From Savagea sp. (GTDB lineage Bacteria > Bacillota > Bacilli > Bacillales_A > Planococcaceae), in contig JASLJC010000083.1 in assembly GCA_030152585.1 (NCBI GenBank), positions 1 through 18,848 on the forward strand: a stretch of 18,848 nucleotides of DNA. The letters are read 5' to 3'. The position numbers and the translations under genes are program-made. Below, one piece after another: positions 1-8,398 of this stretch (the stretch's first letter is position 1; every line of letters starts with the position of its first letter). Under the pieces are notes generated by a model. That model saw only the letters and a list, made by a program, of their open reading frames with translations, was not told the DNA's origin and made no database searches.

Positions 1-153
1 GCTTCCGCCATTACCTGGTGTTTCTGGTTCTTCTGGCTTCTCGCTTCCGCCATTACCTGGTGTTTCTGGTTCTTCTGGCTTCTCGCTTCCGCCATTACCT
101 GGTGTTTCTGGTTCTTCTGGCTTCTCGCTTCCACCACCACCTGGTGTTTCTTC
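1..153 (-). repeat. 42-bp tandem repeat coding a Pro/Glu/Gly stalk
   Basis: Three identical 42-bp units lie at 1-42, 43-84 and 85-126. A diverged, shortened start of a fourth unit (127-153) has ccaccacc in place of the usual gccatta. Each unit codes the 14 residues ETPGNGGSEKPEEP in the adhesin frame (or a rotation of it). The array is cut by the window edge, so the copy number is unknown. Such Pro-rich repeats usually span the cell wall between the ligand-binding part and the sortase anchor. The exact nucleotide identity, including third codon positions, points to recent expansion or contraction by slippage or recombination. Confidence 0.95.
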
Positions 154-3100
154 TATTTTAATATCTAGTTCTGTTTCACATTTTTCATATTCTACTACAA
201 TTTCACCGACGATTTTTCCATCTTGATCTTTTACAGTGTAATGACCTTCTGGTAATTTCGTACGGTCGATCACAACTCGTCCGTTTTCATCTGTTTTTTC
301 TACAATCACTACTTCTTTATCTTCTGACTCCAACGTATAAGTCGTATCTTTTTCAACGGGTTGACCATTTTCTTTTATCGTCACTGTAAACTGTTTACAT
401 GTTTGTTCGTTTGTTACAGTTACGTGTAAGTTTTCAACGACATGACGATCTTTTGACAATTTATAACCGAGAGGTGCTTTCGTTTCAACGAAGTAATAGT
501 TACCTACTGGTAATCCTTCCACGACGATTTGTCCATTTTCATCTGTCGTATACATTCCTTGAGATACATCTTGTTCATTAAATAACTCAAACTGTGCACC
601 TTGTAATGTAACAGATTCGTCTGCAGCGTCAACTTTCGTTAAAACGATTTGTTGTTCTGTTGGAACGACTGTTTTACGTTTGTTCAGAACCGTCAATTGT
701 CCATTGTCGTCCACATGACGTGGTGTTTCATCTAACGTGTAATGTTCAGGTGCTTTTACTTCTACAAAGTAATAGTCGCCTTTTTCTAATTCTTCGACGA
801 CGATAAGACCTTCTTCATTCGTCACGAATGTATCATGTTCACCATTTGGAATGAGTTGATCTTGGCCTTCTTCTTTTTTATACAATTTGAAATGTGCGTC
901 TGCTAATACGTTTTGAGTATCATCTGCGTCTACTTTTTTCAATTGTACGGTCATTTTTTCAGATTCCGGTTGTGTAGGGACGAGTTCTTTTTCGTTTTGA
1001 ATTTCAACTGTCGTTCCTGCTACTGCCGGGATATGTTGATTCGACAAGACGTAACCTTCTAATGCTTTCGTTTCAACGAAAACATATTCGCCTTCTTGAA
1101 CGTTCGTAAATGTAATACGTCCGTTTTCATCTGTCGTTCCTTGTCGAACGACTTCGCCTGCTGTATCACGTAATTCGAATTGGACACCTTGTAATGATTG
1201 TTTCGTTTCGGCGTCTACTTTATGCAATTCATACGTTACTTCTTTCGGTTGTGCCGGCTTATCTGGCGCTTGTGAATAGTTCGGTATTTTCCAATTTTCA
1301 CCGTCTTTATTTAAGTTATATGGACTTTCACCATTTAAAACAAACATTTGATCCGCAACTTCTCCATATCCGTCTAACGGAATTTCTTTTAATACGTACG
1401 TTCCGTAACGGAGTTTGTCGAATGTAACGAGTCCTTCTTCATTTGTCGTACCTTCATATAACTTGTATCCTGTCTTTGTCCATAACTCAAATGTGACACC
1501 TTGTAACGGACCGTGTTCGACCCATTGGCCACCTTCTGAATGTAAACCTATTTTTTCAATTGTAATTTTTCCTTTTTCAGTCGAAAGGCTTCCGCTTGAT
1601 GCATTCCAATAAAATTCTTCCTTCACATCGTTAGAAGATTTTGAATCGGTACCTGCTGCACCTTTGTACTGAATCGATGCTTCGTTTGAGATCGAAGCGG
1701 TTGGGTTGTCTCCCATATCTCCGATAAACAATGTACCGTACGTAATATCGTACGCTTTATGATCCATATTACCGAGTGAAATAGTGATCGTTTGTTTCGT
1801 CGTTTCAATTGAAACGTCTACTTTTTCTCCGAGAATACGGCTTCCATCTTTTGCAAATGTCACTTCTCTTACTTCAATCGTATCTTTTAATACCATTAAA
1901 TTATCTGACATTTTATCTGTAAATGTTACTTCTCCTAATGTAGACTGTGAGTTGTTCACTTGAACGTTCCACAATACGACACCGTCTTCTGAACTTGCAA
2001 AGTTATCTGCTGACTTTTCAATCAATTTATTCGCATGCTCGAACGTTACATCTTTTGTAAATGTATGTTCTTTGCCATTTGGTGCTTGATAGACAGCTTC
2101 GTTTTTAAATGTAGCTGTTTCTTTTAATTTTTCTGTTGATTTCGTTTGATATTCAATTAAATACGCTTGTTGTTCGTTCGTTGTAAACGTAACCGTATAA
2201 GATTGATCGGTCACTTGAATATCGATTCCTTCTGTTACGCGTTCACCTTTTACACCTTGTCCTCCTGAACGAATGTCGAGCTTATACACTTTAATCGAAT
2301 CTTTGACGAACGTATGGTTCGGGCTTAACGTATCGGTTACCGTCGCATTCTTCATCGCATGTCGTGCATAGTTTACCCCGACTTTCCAATTCATCTCGTT
2401 CGTCGAGTGATCATATTCTCCCTCTTTAAAACCGTTATTTCCTTGTGGTTCTGTTTTAATATTTTCTGTTGCTGTCTGTTGTACTTGATATTCTTTTTGA
2501 TCGATTGTTGAAACGAACGATGCTGTCGCATCATTTTGATACGTGTCATACGCTAAACCATCTTCATCTAAATCGTATTTCGTTTTGTACGTCACCGTAA
2601 AAGTCGTACCTTTTGGTAAATCACCAAATGTCATCGTAAACCCTTTCGTCGGGTTGACTTCGAGGTCATATGTGACGCTAGTTCCTTCAACCTTAAAAGC
2701 TTCTTTTCCTTCACCGATTAATGTTTGACGACTTTGCGCTTGATCACTTGATGAAAATACATCTTCAATTTTAAAATTCGTCACCGCTTCTGCTAACGAA
2801 ACGTTCATCTGCCATGTAATTTCACGAGCTTCATAGTCGACCGATGCTTTTCCTTTATAAAACGTCGACTGTCCATACATATAAGCGTTCGCTGTCGCTT
2901 CGATTCCTTCGGTTACCGTCGCTTTATTTTCAATATATTCACCATTAGATACGTTAATTCCACCGCTTACGAAACTATCGTATGTGACGATGTAATAAAA
3001 GGCTGGATCAGCGCCTTTAAACGTATATCCTTTTGAATCTTCATTCCACGTAACAAGACCTGTTACTTCTTCTTTTGCACCTGTCGTACGGTTTATTTTT

Positions 3101-4593
3101 TCAATTGTTAACGATTGTTGATCAATTACATGATCTCCCGTCATTTGATCGGTAAATCCGTCTTCTGTGACTTCACCGTTTTCGTTAAAGACGACGGTCC
3201 ACGTTAAACGTTCTCCATTTTGAAAACTGTCTACTTTTTTCTCTATTTTTTTCGGATCTTTTTGCCCGTCATAGGAAATGACGACGGTACTTGCCGCTTC
3301 GTCTCCTTCATGACTTGCTTTGTTTTGGAAAGAGTAGTCTTTCATTTCGGAATGGAAATTATTTTGCTTTTTGTGTAACGACGTTACGTTCACTTTCGTT
3401 TGATACGTTAATGTGTACGTGTAAGGACCTTCTGGTAATTCAACAGGAAATTCGTTCGCTGTAAATGTTTTACCTGTTGACGAGCCTTTTCCGAGTAAGC
3501 CGACATTAAATTGTTCGACTTGAATATCCCCGTACAATTCATGATCTCCGATAAGTTCGTCGTTTACTTTACTTCCTGCTTGTAACGGTTGACCGGATTT
3601 GTTCACATCAATTGTCCATTTGATTAAATCACGTTGATGTGCGTTTTCATTCGGTTCCACTTTATCTGTTTCTGTCGGTTCAACTGCTCCTAGTTGCTCA
3701 CCTTTTTTCGAAATCGTTCCATCGTGTTTCGGAACGAATGTGAAAGGAAACGTTACACTTTGTCCTCCCTCGATTGGAATAACGAGTTGTTGATCGAGTC
3801 CTTCGCTTGTCCCTTTTTCATCAAATTTCGCCTTGAAATCAACGTCCCCAATAAGTCCGCCCATTTCAATATCGTTTCCTAATGTCAATGTGACAAGACC
3901 GGATGCGTCGGTTTGATAATGTAAAACATTACCGTCTGAATCTGTTAACCTTCCCGATAACGCACTTTGATTAAAAACGACGAGCGATTGTGGTAACTGA
4001 ATCGTGAAAAAGTCTCCTTCTTTATATGCAACATCTGGATTCAATGCAAATTTATATTTTACGCTTACTTCATCCCCAATTTGAGGTTGTAATTGTGCTG
4101 CTTCTTCTGGACTTTTAATTTCAGTTCCTTTTACATTCAACCCAGCAAATTGAAGATTAGCATGTTGCTGAATATTGTTCGAACGACTTTCGTCTGCCAC
4201 GTTCGAATCACTTTCATCCAATAATGATTCTTCAGCCGTTAAACTTTCATCTTCCTTTACTTCTTCTTCAAAATCTAGTGGCATGTCTTGCTCTGGCACT
4301 TCTGAATCTTGATCGACAGTCGACTCTTCTACATCGATTTTCGGTTCTTCTAAATCATTAGACTCCGATTGTTCTGTCGACTCTTGTTCGTTCGAATCAA
4401 TTGTCGGTTCCTGTTCTTCCTCTTTTTCAAGTGTTGGAACATCGTCCGTTAATTGTTCATGAACGTCTAGTTCATCTATTGTTGAAGCCGGTACAACGTC
4501 CATCGCAGACGCTTGCATCATGCTCAACGGACTTAAGATGACCTGTGCAACAAGAAAAACAGATAATATAACTTGATAAAATCTTCTCTTCAT
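1..4593 (-). CDS. Giant secreted adhesin with collagen-binding-like and SpaA/Cna-B domains (C-terminus outside window)
   Basis: An open frame of 1,531 codons without a stop runs off the window at base 1. The ATG at 4593 follows AGGGGAG (4598-4604). Residues 1-30 form a signal peptide: KRR, a hydrophobic core, then a likely cut after ASA; no YSIRK motif is present. Residues ~31-140 are an acidic, Ser-rich linker. From ~174 there follow beta-rich modules like collagen/fibrinogen-binding domains; a recurring W-T/N-V strand marks several of them (around residues 322, 465, 590, 735 and 870). Four SpaA/Cna-B domains start near 1007, 1120, 1212 and 1313. The last three have a strand-A Lys (KVDA), an E-box (YVFVETKALEGY, YYFVEVKAPEHY, YYFVETKAPLGY) and a final-strand Asn, the signature of an intramolecular Lys-Asn isopeptide bond. 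A further Ig-like domain begins near 1398, then a Pro/Glu/Gly repeat stalk. By family, an LPXTG sortase anchor is expected beyond the edge but is not seen. The ligand is unknown; collagen binding is only suggested by fold. Confidence 0.9.
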   Translation of the reverse strand, partial: MKRRFYQVILSVFLVAQVILSPLSMMQASAMDVVPASTIDELDVHEQLTDDVPTLEKEEEQEPTIDSNEQESTEQSESNDLEEPKIDVEESTVDQDSEVPEQDMPLDFEEEVKEDESLTAEESLLDESDSNVADESRSNNIQQHANLQFAGLNVKGTEIKSPEEAAQLQPQIGDEVSVKYKFALNPDVAYKEGDFFTIQLPQSLVVFNQSALSGRLTDSDGNVLHYQTDASGLVTLTLGNDIEMGGLIGDVDFKAKFDEKGTSEGLDQQLVIPIEGGQSVTFPFTFVPKHDGTISKKGEQLGAVEPTETDKVEPNENAHQRDLIKWTIDVNKSGQPLQAGSKVNDELIGDHELYGDIQVEQFNVGLLGKGSSTGKTFTANEFPVELPEGPYTYTLTYQTKVNVTSLHKKQNNFHSEMKDYSFQNKASHEGDEAASTVVISYDGQKDPKKIEKKVDSFQNGERLTWTVVFNENGEVTEDGFTDQMTGDHVIDQQSLTIEKINRTTGAKEEVTGLVTWNEDSKGYTFKGADPAFYYIVTYDSFVSGGINVSNGEYIENKATVTEGIEATANAYMYGQSTFYKGKASVDYEAREITWQMNVSLAEAVTNFKIEDVFSSSDQAQSRQTLIGEGKEAFKVEGTSVTYDLEVNPTKGFTMTFGDLPKGTTFTVTYKTKYDLDEDGLAYDTYQNDATASFVSTIDQKEYQVQQTATENIKTEPQGNNGFKEGEYDHSTNEMNWKVGVNYARHAMKNATVTDTLSPNHTFVKDSIKVYKLDIRSGGQGVKGERVTEGIDIQVTDQSYTVTFTTNEQQAYLIEYQTKSTEKLKETATFKNEAVYQAPNGKEHTFTKDVTFEHANKLIEKSADNFASSEDGVVLWNVQVNNSQSTLGEVTFTDKMSDNLMVLKDTIEVREVTFAKDGSRILGEKVDVSIETTKQTITISLGNMDHKAYDITYGTLFIGDMGDNPTASISNEASIQYKGAAGTDSKSSNDVKEEFYWNASSGSLSTEKGKITIEKIGLHSEGGQWVEHGPLQGVTFELWTKTGYKLYEGTTNEEGLVTFDKLRYGTYVLKEIPLDGYGEVADQMFVLNGESPYNLNKDGENWKIPNYSQAPDKPAQPKEVTYELHKVDAETKQSLQGVQFELRDTAGEVVRQGTTDENGRITFTNVQEGEYVFVETKALEGYVLSNQHIPAVAGTTVEIQNEKELVPTQPESEKMTVQLKKVDADDTQNVLADAHFKLYKKEEGQDQLIPNGEHDTFVTNEEGLIVVEELEKGDYYFVEVKAPEHYTLDETPRHVDDNGQLTVLNKRKTVVPTEQQIVLTKVDAADESVTLQGAQFELFNEQDVSQGMYTTDENGQIVVEGLPVGNYYFVETKAPLGYKLSKDRHVVENLHVTVTNEQTCKQFTVTIKENGQPVEKDTTYTLESEDKEVVIVEKTDENGRVVIDRTKLPEGHYTVKDQDGKIVGEIVVEYEKCETELDIKIEETPGGGGSEKPEEPETPGNGGSEKPEEPETPGNGGSEKPEEPETPGNGGS

Positions 4594-4859
4594 AGGACTC
4601 CCCTTTTCTCTTTTTTGTGCTTCCCAGTAGTCATCACTTTCGATAAACGAAAGTCTTCATCTATAACAATAGCTCACTTTTTCTCTTTCTCTGTTTTTCG
4701 TTTTTCTCTAATAAAGTAAATTAAAAATAAGGAATGTCACATTTTAGACACATTTCAAGAAGAAGGAACGTTCATTTTTTTATTATTTATCCGATACTAT
4801 ACTTATGTAATTTTAGAAAGTTACATGACCTCATACGGAATGTAAGGGAGTGTACGAAA
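4594..4859. promoter_or_regulatory. Divergent control region between the adhesin and the Mga-like regulator
   Basis: This AT-rich 266-bp stretch must hold both divergent promoters. A perfect inverted repeat, ACTTTCG-ATAAA-CGAAAGT (4636-4654), lies about 43-61 bases before the adhesin start. On the minus strand just upstream is a possible extended -10, TG-T-TATAGA (4660-4668), with no recognisable -35. A weak -35 is what an activator-dependent promoter would show, but this is inference. On the plus strand TATACT (4798-4803) is a possible -10 for the regulator, again without a good -35. I could not fix either promoter with certainty. Confidence 0.45.
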
Positions 4860-6443
4860 GTGAATCACCGGATTTTAATTTCGAAACGACAATTTCAATT
4901 ATTAGAATTTTTAGAAGAACAGAGCGATTGGGTAAGCTCTCAACAAATTGGACAATTTTTAAACGTTTCTAATAAAACGGTACAAAATGATTTACAAGAT
5001 TTAAAAATTTTACTACCTGAACGATGGGAAATCATCACGCAAAAGGGACGCGGCATTTTATTAAATTCGCCTCGTATCGAAACGGTTATTTCCACGTTTA
5101 AACATAATGAATTAGATTTGTTGTATGAAGCAATCGATGCACTCGTTCATGAGCAATTTCAAACATTACGTCAACTTAGCGAACGATTGTATGCTAGTAC
5201 GACGTTGACGAATACGACACTTGAACAAATTGAACGATTTATCGAAAAGTATCATTTGACGTTGCATCGAAACCCTTATTATATCGACGGGAATGAAGGG
5301 ATGATGCGTCTTTTTATTTTTGATACGAATTATTCGCGCATCGGTATGCTACATTATCGCCAAATGTTTGAAGATCGACGACAACGTTTACAAGAAATGT
5401 TGCAACAACATGGACTTATCGTACATACGACATATGGGCTTAATGTTTTTTGGGCTTATTTACGGGTCACGATTGAACGGATTGAAAAAGGTTATCCTGC
5501 TCGTCCGTTTCCACCTTTTTTACGTGAGCGCATCGAAAAAACAAGTCTCTACCAACAACTTCAACCTTTTTTTGACTGGGTGGAAACTGAATTTTTTCTT
5601 CCTTTCTCGATATCTGAACGAATGTATTTATATTTTGGACTGATTCATACTGAATTTTATTTACAAGACGCACGGACACCTTTATTTTTCAAGCAATTAA
5701 AAGAACCGAATCATCCTTTTCATGCTTTTGATGTGTTCGTCCGTTTTTTAGAAAAAAATTTTGCATTGTCTTTTTCAACCGATTTTTATTTTTTACAAAA
5801 TTTATTCGATACTTTTTATTTATCTTACGTGCGCGATGTCGGAATTGCCTTCGATTATCAATCACCGGATAATTTTTATCGTTACTTTACACAACGACCG
5901 TTTTTACCGTACGCAAAAGTAAATCAATTGTGCGATGTATGGGAGTCCGCTGGTGGCTTTGCCTGTCAAACGGAAAGTCGAGCTATTTTGACGACGACGA
6001 TTCAAGACTTTATCATTCGTCATACGACAGTACGTGTCTTGTTCGTCACTTCTCGTAGTGAACCGATTGCGCAATTTATTTTAAGTATATTAAGAAGAGA
6101 ATTTCATGGAAAAGCTACATTTACGGTTTATCCAATCGATGACATTCTGACACTTCAAGAAGTCGCTAAACAGTATGACTGTCTCATTACCGATGTTCTT
6201 TTGCCAGTAGGTGCCATTGATATTCCTTATACGTTTATCGATATTATGTTTTCTAAAAAAAATATTATCGCTTCGTCCGAATTAATCGAAACGATAAAAC
6301 AACAAAAAGAACGAGCATACAACGAATGGACGACTATCAAAGGAGAAACTGAACTTCGCGAACAGTTGAATACGTTAGATTGCAAACGCCATAAACGATA
6401 TTCTTTATATGAAACGTTATGTACACAATCGGACGAACATTGA
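4860..6443 (+). CDS. Mga/AtxA-like transcriptional regulator
   Basis: This 527-residue protein starts at GTG 4860, chosen because AAGGGAG (4844-4850) sits nine bases upstream; an ATG 42 codons earlier has no ribosome site and would add an atypical extension. Residues ~10-65 form a winged HTH of the HTH_11/Mga type (LLEFLEEQSDWVSSQQIG, then NVSNKTVQNDLQDL). The middle is long, helical and rich in aromatic residues, as in PRD-like Mga domains. From ~391 the pattern VRVLFVTSRSE...CLITDVLLP looks like the PTS EIIB-like C-terminal fold of Mga and AtxA. These are cytoplasmic DNA-binding regulators, mostly of virulence and surface-protein genes, often tuned by sugar phosphotransferase signals. It is divergent from the giant adhesin, as RofA/Nra are beside pilus and adhesin genes in streptococci, so the adhesin is its likely target (inference). 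No convincing phosphorylatable His was identified. Confidence 0.8.
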   Translation: MNHRILISKRQFQLLEFLEEQSDWVSSQQIGQFLNVSNKTVQNDLQDLKILLPERWEIITQKGRGILLNSPRIETVISTFKHNELDLLYEAIDALVHEQFQTLRQLSERLYASTTLTNTTLEQIERFIEKYHLTLHRNPYYIDGNEGMMRLFIFDTNYSRIGMLHYRQMFEDRRQRLQEMLQQHGLIVHTTYGLNVFWAYLRVTIERIEKGYPARPFPPFLRERIEKTSLYQQLQPFFDWVETEFFLPFSISERMYLYFGLIHTEFYLQDARTPLFFKQLKEPNHPFHAFDVFVRFLEKNFALSFSTDFYFLQNLFDTFYLSYVRDVGIAFDYQSPDNFYRYFTQRPFLPYAKVNQLCDVWESAGGFACQTESRAILTTTIQDFIIRHTTVRVLFVTSRSEPIAQFILSILRREFHGKATFTVYPIDDILTLQEVAKQYDCLITDVLLPVGAIDIPYTFIDIMFSKKNIIASSELIETIKQQKERAYNEWTTIKGETELREQLNTLDCKRHKRYSLYETLCTQSDEH

Positions 6444-6457
6444 ATCACAAAAAAGAA

Positions 6458-6493
6458 AAAGACACTTGAATGTTTGATCATTCAAGTGTCTTT
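6458..6493. terminator. Bidirectional intrinsic terminator between the regulator gene and cshA
   Basis: A perfect 15-bp stem, AAAGACACTTGAATG (6458-6472) with CATTCAAGTGTCTTT (6479-6493), encloses a 6-base loop. On the minus strand it is followed by TTCTTTTTT, making a strong terminator for cshA. On the plus strand the downstream tract (cgtatttt) is weaker, but the stem should also stop the convergent regulator transcript. Confidence 0.9.
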
Positions 6494-6523
6494 CGTATTT
6501 TAGAGACGCTTTTGTTCTCTTTT

Positions 6524-8020
6524 TTATTTTGTACGGTTTCCACGTGGTGCGCTACGACGTCCGCTATTACGGTTTCCACCACTGTTACGACGACCTCCGC
6601 TGCGACCACCTTTATGATTGCTACGTCCGCCACCGCTACGACGGTTTCGTCCGCGTCCACCTTTGTTATTTCCACGTCCACCGCCGCGACGGTTTCGGTT
6701 TGGAAGTGGGCGTTCTTCTGTAATGTGTACCGGTGTTTCGTCCGGTTCACGTGTTAACATTTTAAGCGCTGCTGCGATAATGTCTTCTGCTTCATTAGAT
6801 TCGAGTAATTGTTCAGCTAATGGACGGTAATCCGTTAACTCATTTTTCTCAATCGTCTCGAGTAATTGTTGCTTCGCGACGAGTTGTTGACCGACGAGTG
6901 CTTCTGCTTCTGTCGGCGGACGAAGTGGTGTCATTCGTTGGTTTGTCGTACGTTCGATAACACGTAAATAACTCATTTCACGTGGCACAACAAATGTAAC
7001 AGAAATTCCTTTTTCTCCCGCGCGTCCTGTACGTCCGATACGGTGAACATAACTTTCTGGATCTTGTGGCACATCAAAGTTATAGACGTGCGTCACTCCT
7101 GAAATGTCTAGTCCACGCGCTGCAACGTCTGTCGCTACTAAAATTTCGAGTGTTTGACGCTTGAACTGACGTAAAACTGACATACGTTTAGATTGAGTTA
7201 AATCACCGTGAATTCCTTCTGCTGAATATCCACGTAAGTTTAACGCTTGTGCTACTTCGTCTACACGACGTTTCGTACGTGCGAAAACGATAGCGAGTGT
7301 CGGTTTTTGTACGTTTAATAAACGTGTTAAGACGTCAAACTTTTCGCGATCTTGTACTTTTACGAAATGTTGTTCAATATTGTCAACCGTCATCGATTTC
7401 GATTTAATTTTTACCGTAATCGGTTCTTTCATGAAACGTTCGGCAATTTTTTGAATCGGTCCTGGCATCGTTGCAGAGAAAAGTAACGTTTGACGTTCCT
7501 CTGGTACGTGTGACAAGATTTTACGAATATCATCGATGAAGCCCATATTTAACATTTCATCTGCTTCGTCTAAAACGAGTGTTTGAACGTCGCCTAACTT
7601 TAACGTACGGCGGTCAATATGGTCGATGAGTCGTCCAGGTGTTCCGACGACGATATGTGGTCCTTTTTTCAATGCGCGAATTTGGCGTCCGATATCTTGT
7701 CCACCAAATACCGATAATACTTGGATACGCTTCCCACGTCCAATACGTTGTAACTCTTCGGATACTTGAATCGCAAGCTCACGTGTTGGTGCAATGACAA
7801 TTCCTTGTACTGCGCGATTGTCCGTCTGAATACGTTCAATCATCGGTACACCGAATGCTGTCGTTTTCCCTGTTCCTGTTTGCGCTTGTCCGATAACGTC
7901 GCGACCGTTCATTGCAGGTTCAATCGTACCTTCTTGAATCGGTGTCGCTTCTTCAAATCCCATATTCGCTAATGCTTGTTGTGTTTCTTGACTAATATTT
8001 AGTTCTGAAAATTTTGTCAA
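6524..8020 (-). CDS. cshA: DEAD-box RNA helicase CshA
   Basis: The ATP-dependent RNA helicase is 498 residues from the TTG at 8020. I chose this start because AAGGAG (8031-8036) is ten bases upstream and the protein then begins TKFSELNIS like its family; the upstream in-frame GTG (8044) would lie before that ribosome site. Seen: Q motif GFEEATPIQ (21-29), motif I AQTGTGKT (46-53), PTRELAIQ, TPGR, DEAD (151-154), SAT (182-184), ARGLDISG and HRIGRTGR (325-332). The last ~58 residues are an Arg/Gly/Asn-rich basic tail of the kind that binds RNA. In Bacillales CshA works with the RNA degradosome and in cold adaptation and ribosome assembly. It has its own promoter about 340 bases upstream, a structured leader, and a terminator just after the stop. 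Confidence 0.95.
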   Translation of the reverse strand: MTKFSELNISQETQQALANMGFEEATPIQEGTIEPAMNGRDVIGQAQTGTGKTTAFGVPMIERIQTDNRAVQGIVIAPTRELAIQVSEELQRIGRGKRIQVLSVFGGQDIGRQIRALKKGPHIVVGTPGRLIDHIDRRTLKLGDVQTLVLDEADEMLNMGFIDDIRKILSHVPEERQTLLFSATMPGPIQKIAERFMKEPITVKIKSKSMTVDNIEQHFVKVQDREKFDVLTRLLNVQKPTLAIVFARTKRRVDEVAQALNLRGYSAEGIHGDLTQSKRMSVLRQFKRQTLEILVATDVAARGLDISGVTHVYNFDVPQDPESYVHRIGRTGRAGEKGISVTFVVPREMSYLRVIERTTNQRMTPLRPPTEAEALVGQQLVAKQQLLETIEKNELTDYRPLAEQLLESNEAEDIIAAALKMLTREPDETPVHITEERPLPNRNRRGGGRGNNKGGRGRNRRSGGGRSNHKGGRSGGRRNSGGNRNSGRRSAPRGNRTK

Positions 8021-8363
8021 ACTATTCCATCTCCTTGTTATCACTTATATAGTTCAATTGGTTACATTCCGAATGAAAACACGGCAAAAACGAGTTTTCA
8101 GTTTCGTCACTTATCCAACATGAACAGTTCATAAGGATCCGGACGAAATATACTTCTCATTCAATTTACGCTTGGACGATCACTCTAGGTGGGAATACTC
8201 GTATGGAGTGAGTACTACAAATAGTAGAGGTACTTTGAAAAGGGAAACCCGGGCTTTGCCGAGATGTACTCGCAGTGTTATGAGTACGGTAATTTTATTC
8301 ATAAAAAAATACTCCTCAATCAAATGGAATGAAGAGCAGTTCATGTAAATGTATCCAATTCCT
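8021..8363 (-). promoter_or_regulatory. Long structured 5' leader of cshA (candidate cis-regulatory RNA)
   Basis: About 340 nt separate the predicted transcription start (near 8363) from the cshA start. On the minus strand the order is GTACTC (8287-8282), GAGTAC (8271-8266), GTACTC (8215-8210) and GAGTAT (8200-8195). Each block can pair with more than one other, so mutually exclusive hairpins are possible. Further short stems are GGGTTTCCC, CTAC-TATTT-GTAG and TGAAAAC...GTTTTCA (8101-8077). A short ORF with a good ribosome site overlaps the alternating blocks. I recognise no known riboswitch or T-box here. Long autoregulatory leaders are known for some cold-shock DEAD-box helicase genes; the mechanism here is inference. 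Confidence 0.5.
8180..8302 (-). CDS. Possible 40-residue leader peptide ORF upstream of cshA
   Basis: The ATG at 8302 (reading MNKITVLITLRVHLGK) is preceded by AGGAG (8312-8316) nine bases upstream and ends at TGA 8180-8182. It lies inside the predicted cshA transcript and covers all the complementary GTACTC/GAGTAC blocks, so ribosome position could choose between hairpins. There is no run of one amino acid as in classical attenuation peptides, and no family is recognised. The frame is open further upstream, but those codons reach into the -35 box and cannot all be translated. It may be a regulatory peptide or merely an ORF by chance in a structured RNA. Confidence 0.4.
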   Translation of the reverse strand: MNKITVLITLRVHLGKARVSLFKVPLLFVVLTPYEYSHLE

Positions 8364-8369
8364 CTAGAG

Positions 8370-8398
8370 AGTGTACCACGCGAAAAGAAAACTAGCAA
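8370..8398 (-). promoter_or_regulatory. cshA: Sigma-A type promoter of cshA
   Basis: On the minus strand TTGCTA (8398-8393) and TACACT (8375-8370) are separated by exactly 17 bases, and the -10 is preceded by TG-G, an extended -10. Transcription would begin near 8363. It lies directly after the hydrolase gene. A weak inverted repeat ATTTCG/CGAAAT (8401-8420) precedes it but has no T-run, so read-through from the upstream operon remains possible. Confidence 0.6.

Noticed and set aside
1..153. CRISPR array
   Set aside because: The 42-bp units are directly adjacent without spacers and code in frame for a protein stalk.
399..3882. Several short plus-strand ORFs (60-77 residues) and one minus-strand ORF inside the first 4.6 kb
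   Set aside because: All lie in other frames of the continuous 1,531-codon adhesin frame, have no good ribosome sites and show no domain-like pattern.
6470..6757. Plus-strand Ser/Thr/Ala-rich ORF opposite the end of cshA
   Set aside because: It is the antisense of the Arg/Gly/Asn-rich CshA tail; its odd composition comes from that low-complexity sequence.
8165..8300. Resemblance of ctaggtgggaa...gtatggag on the plus strand to the ykoK magnesium riboswitch (M-box)
   Set aside because: The match stops after the first ~20 bases, the later conserved M-box segments are missing, and no plus-strand transport gene follows.
8365..8386. GTGGTAC word resembling the T-box core
   Set aside because: The conserved core AGGGTGGTACCGCG is not completed, and this sequence is the -10 of a promoter with good geometry.
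8180..8398. 72-residue minus-strand ORF as a full gene
   Set aside because: Its first codons lie in the -35 box of the predicted cshA promoter and have no ribosome site. Only the 40-codon 3' part from 8302 is kept as a possible leader.
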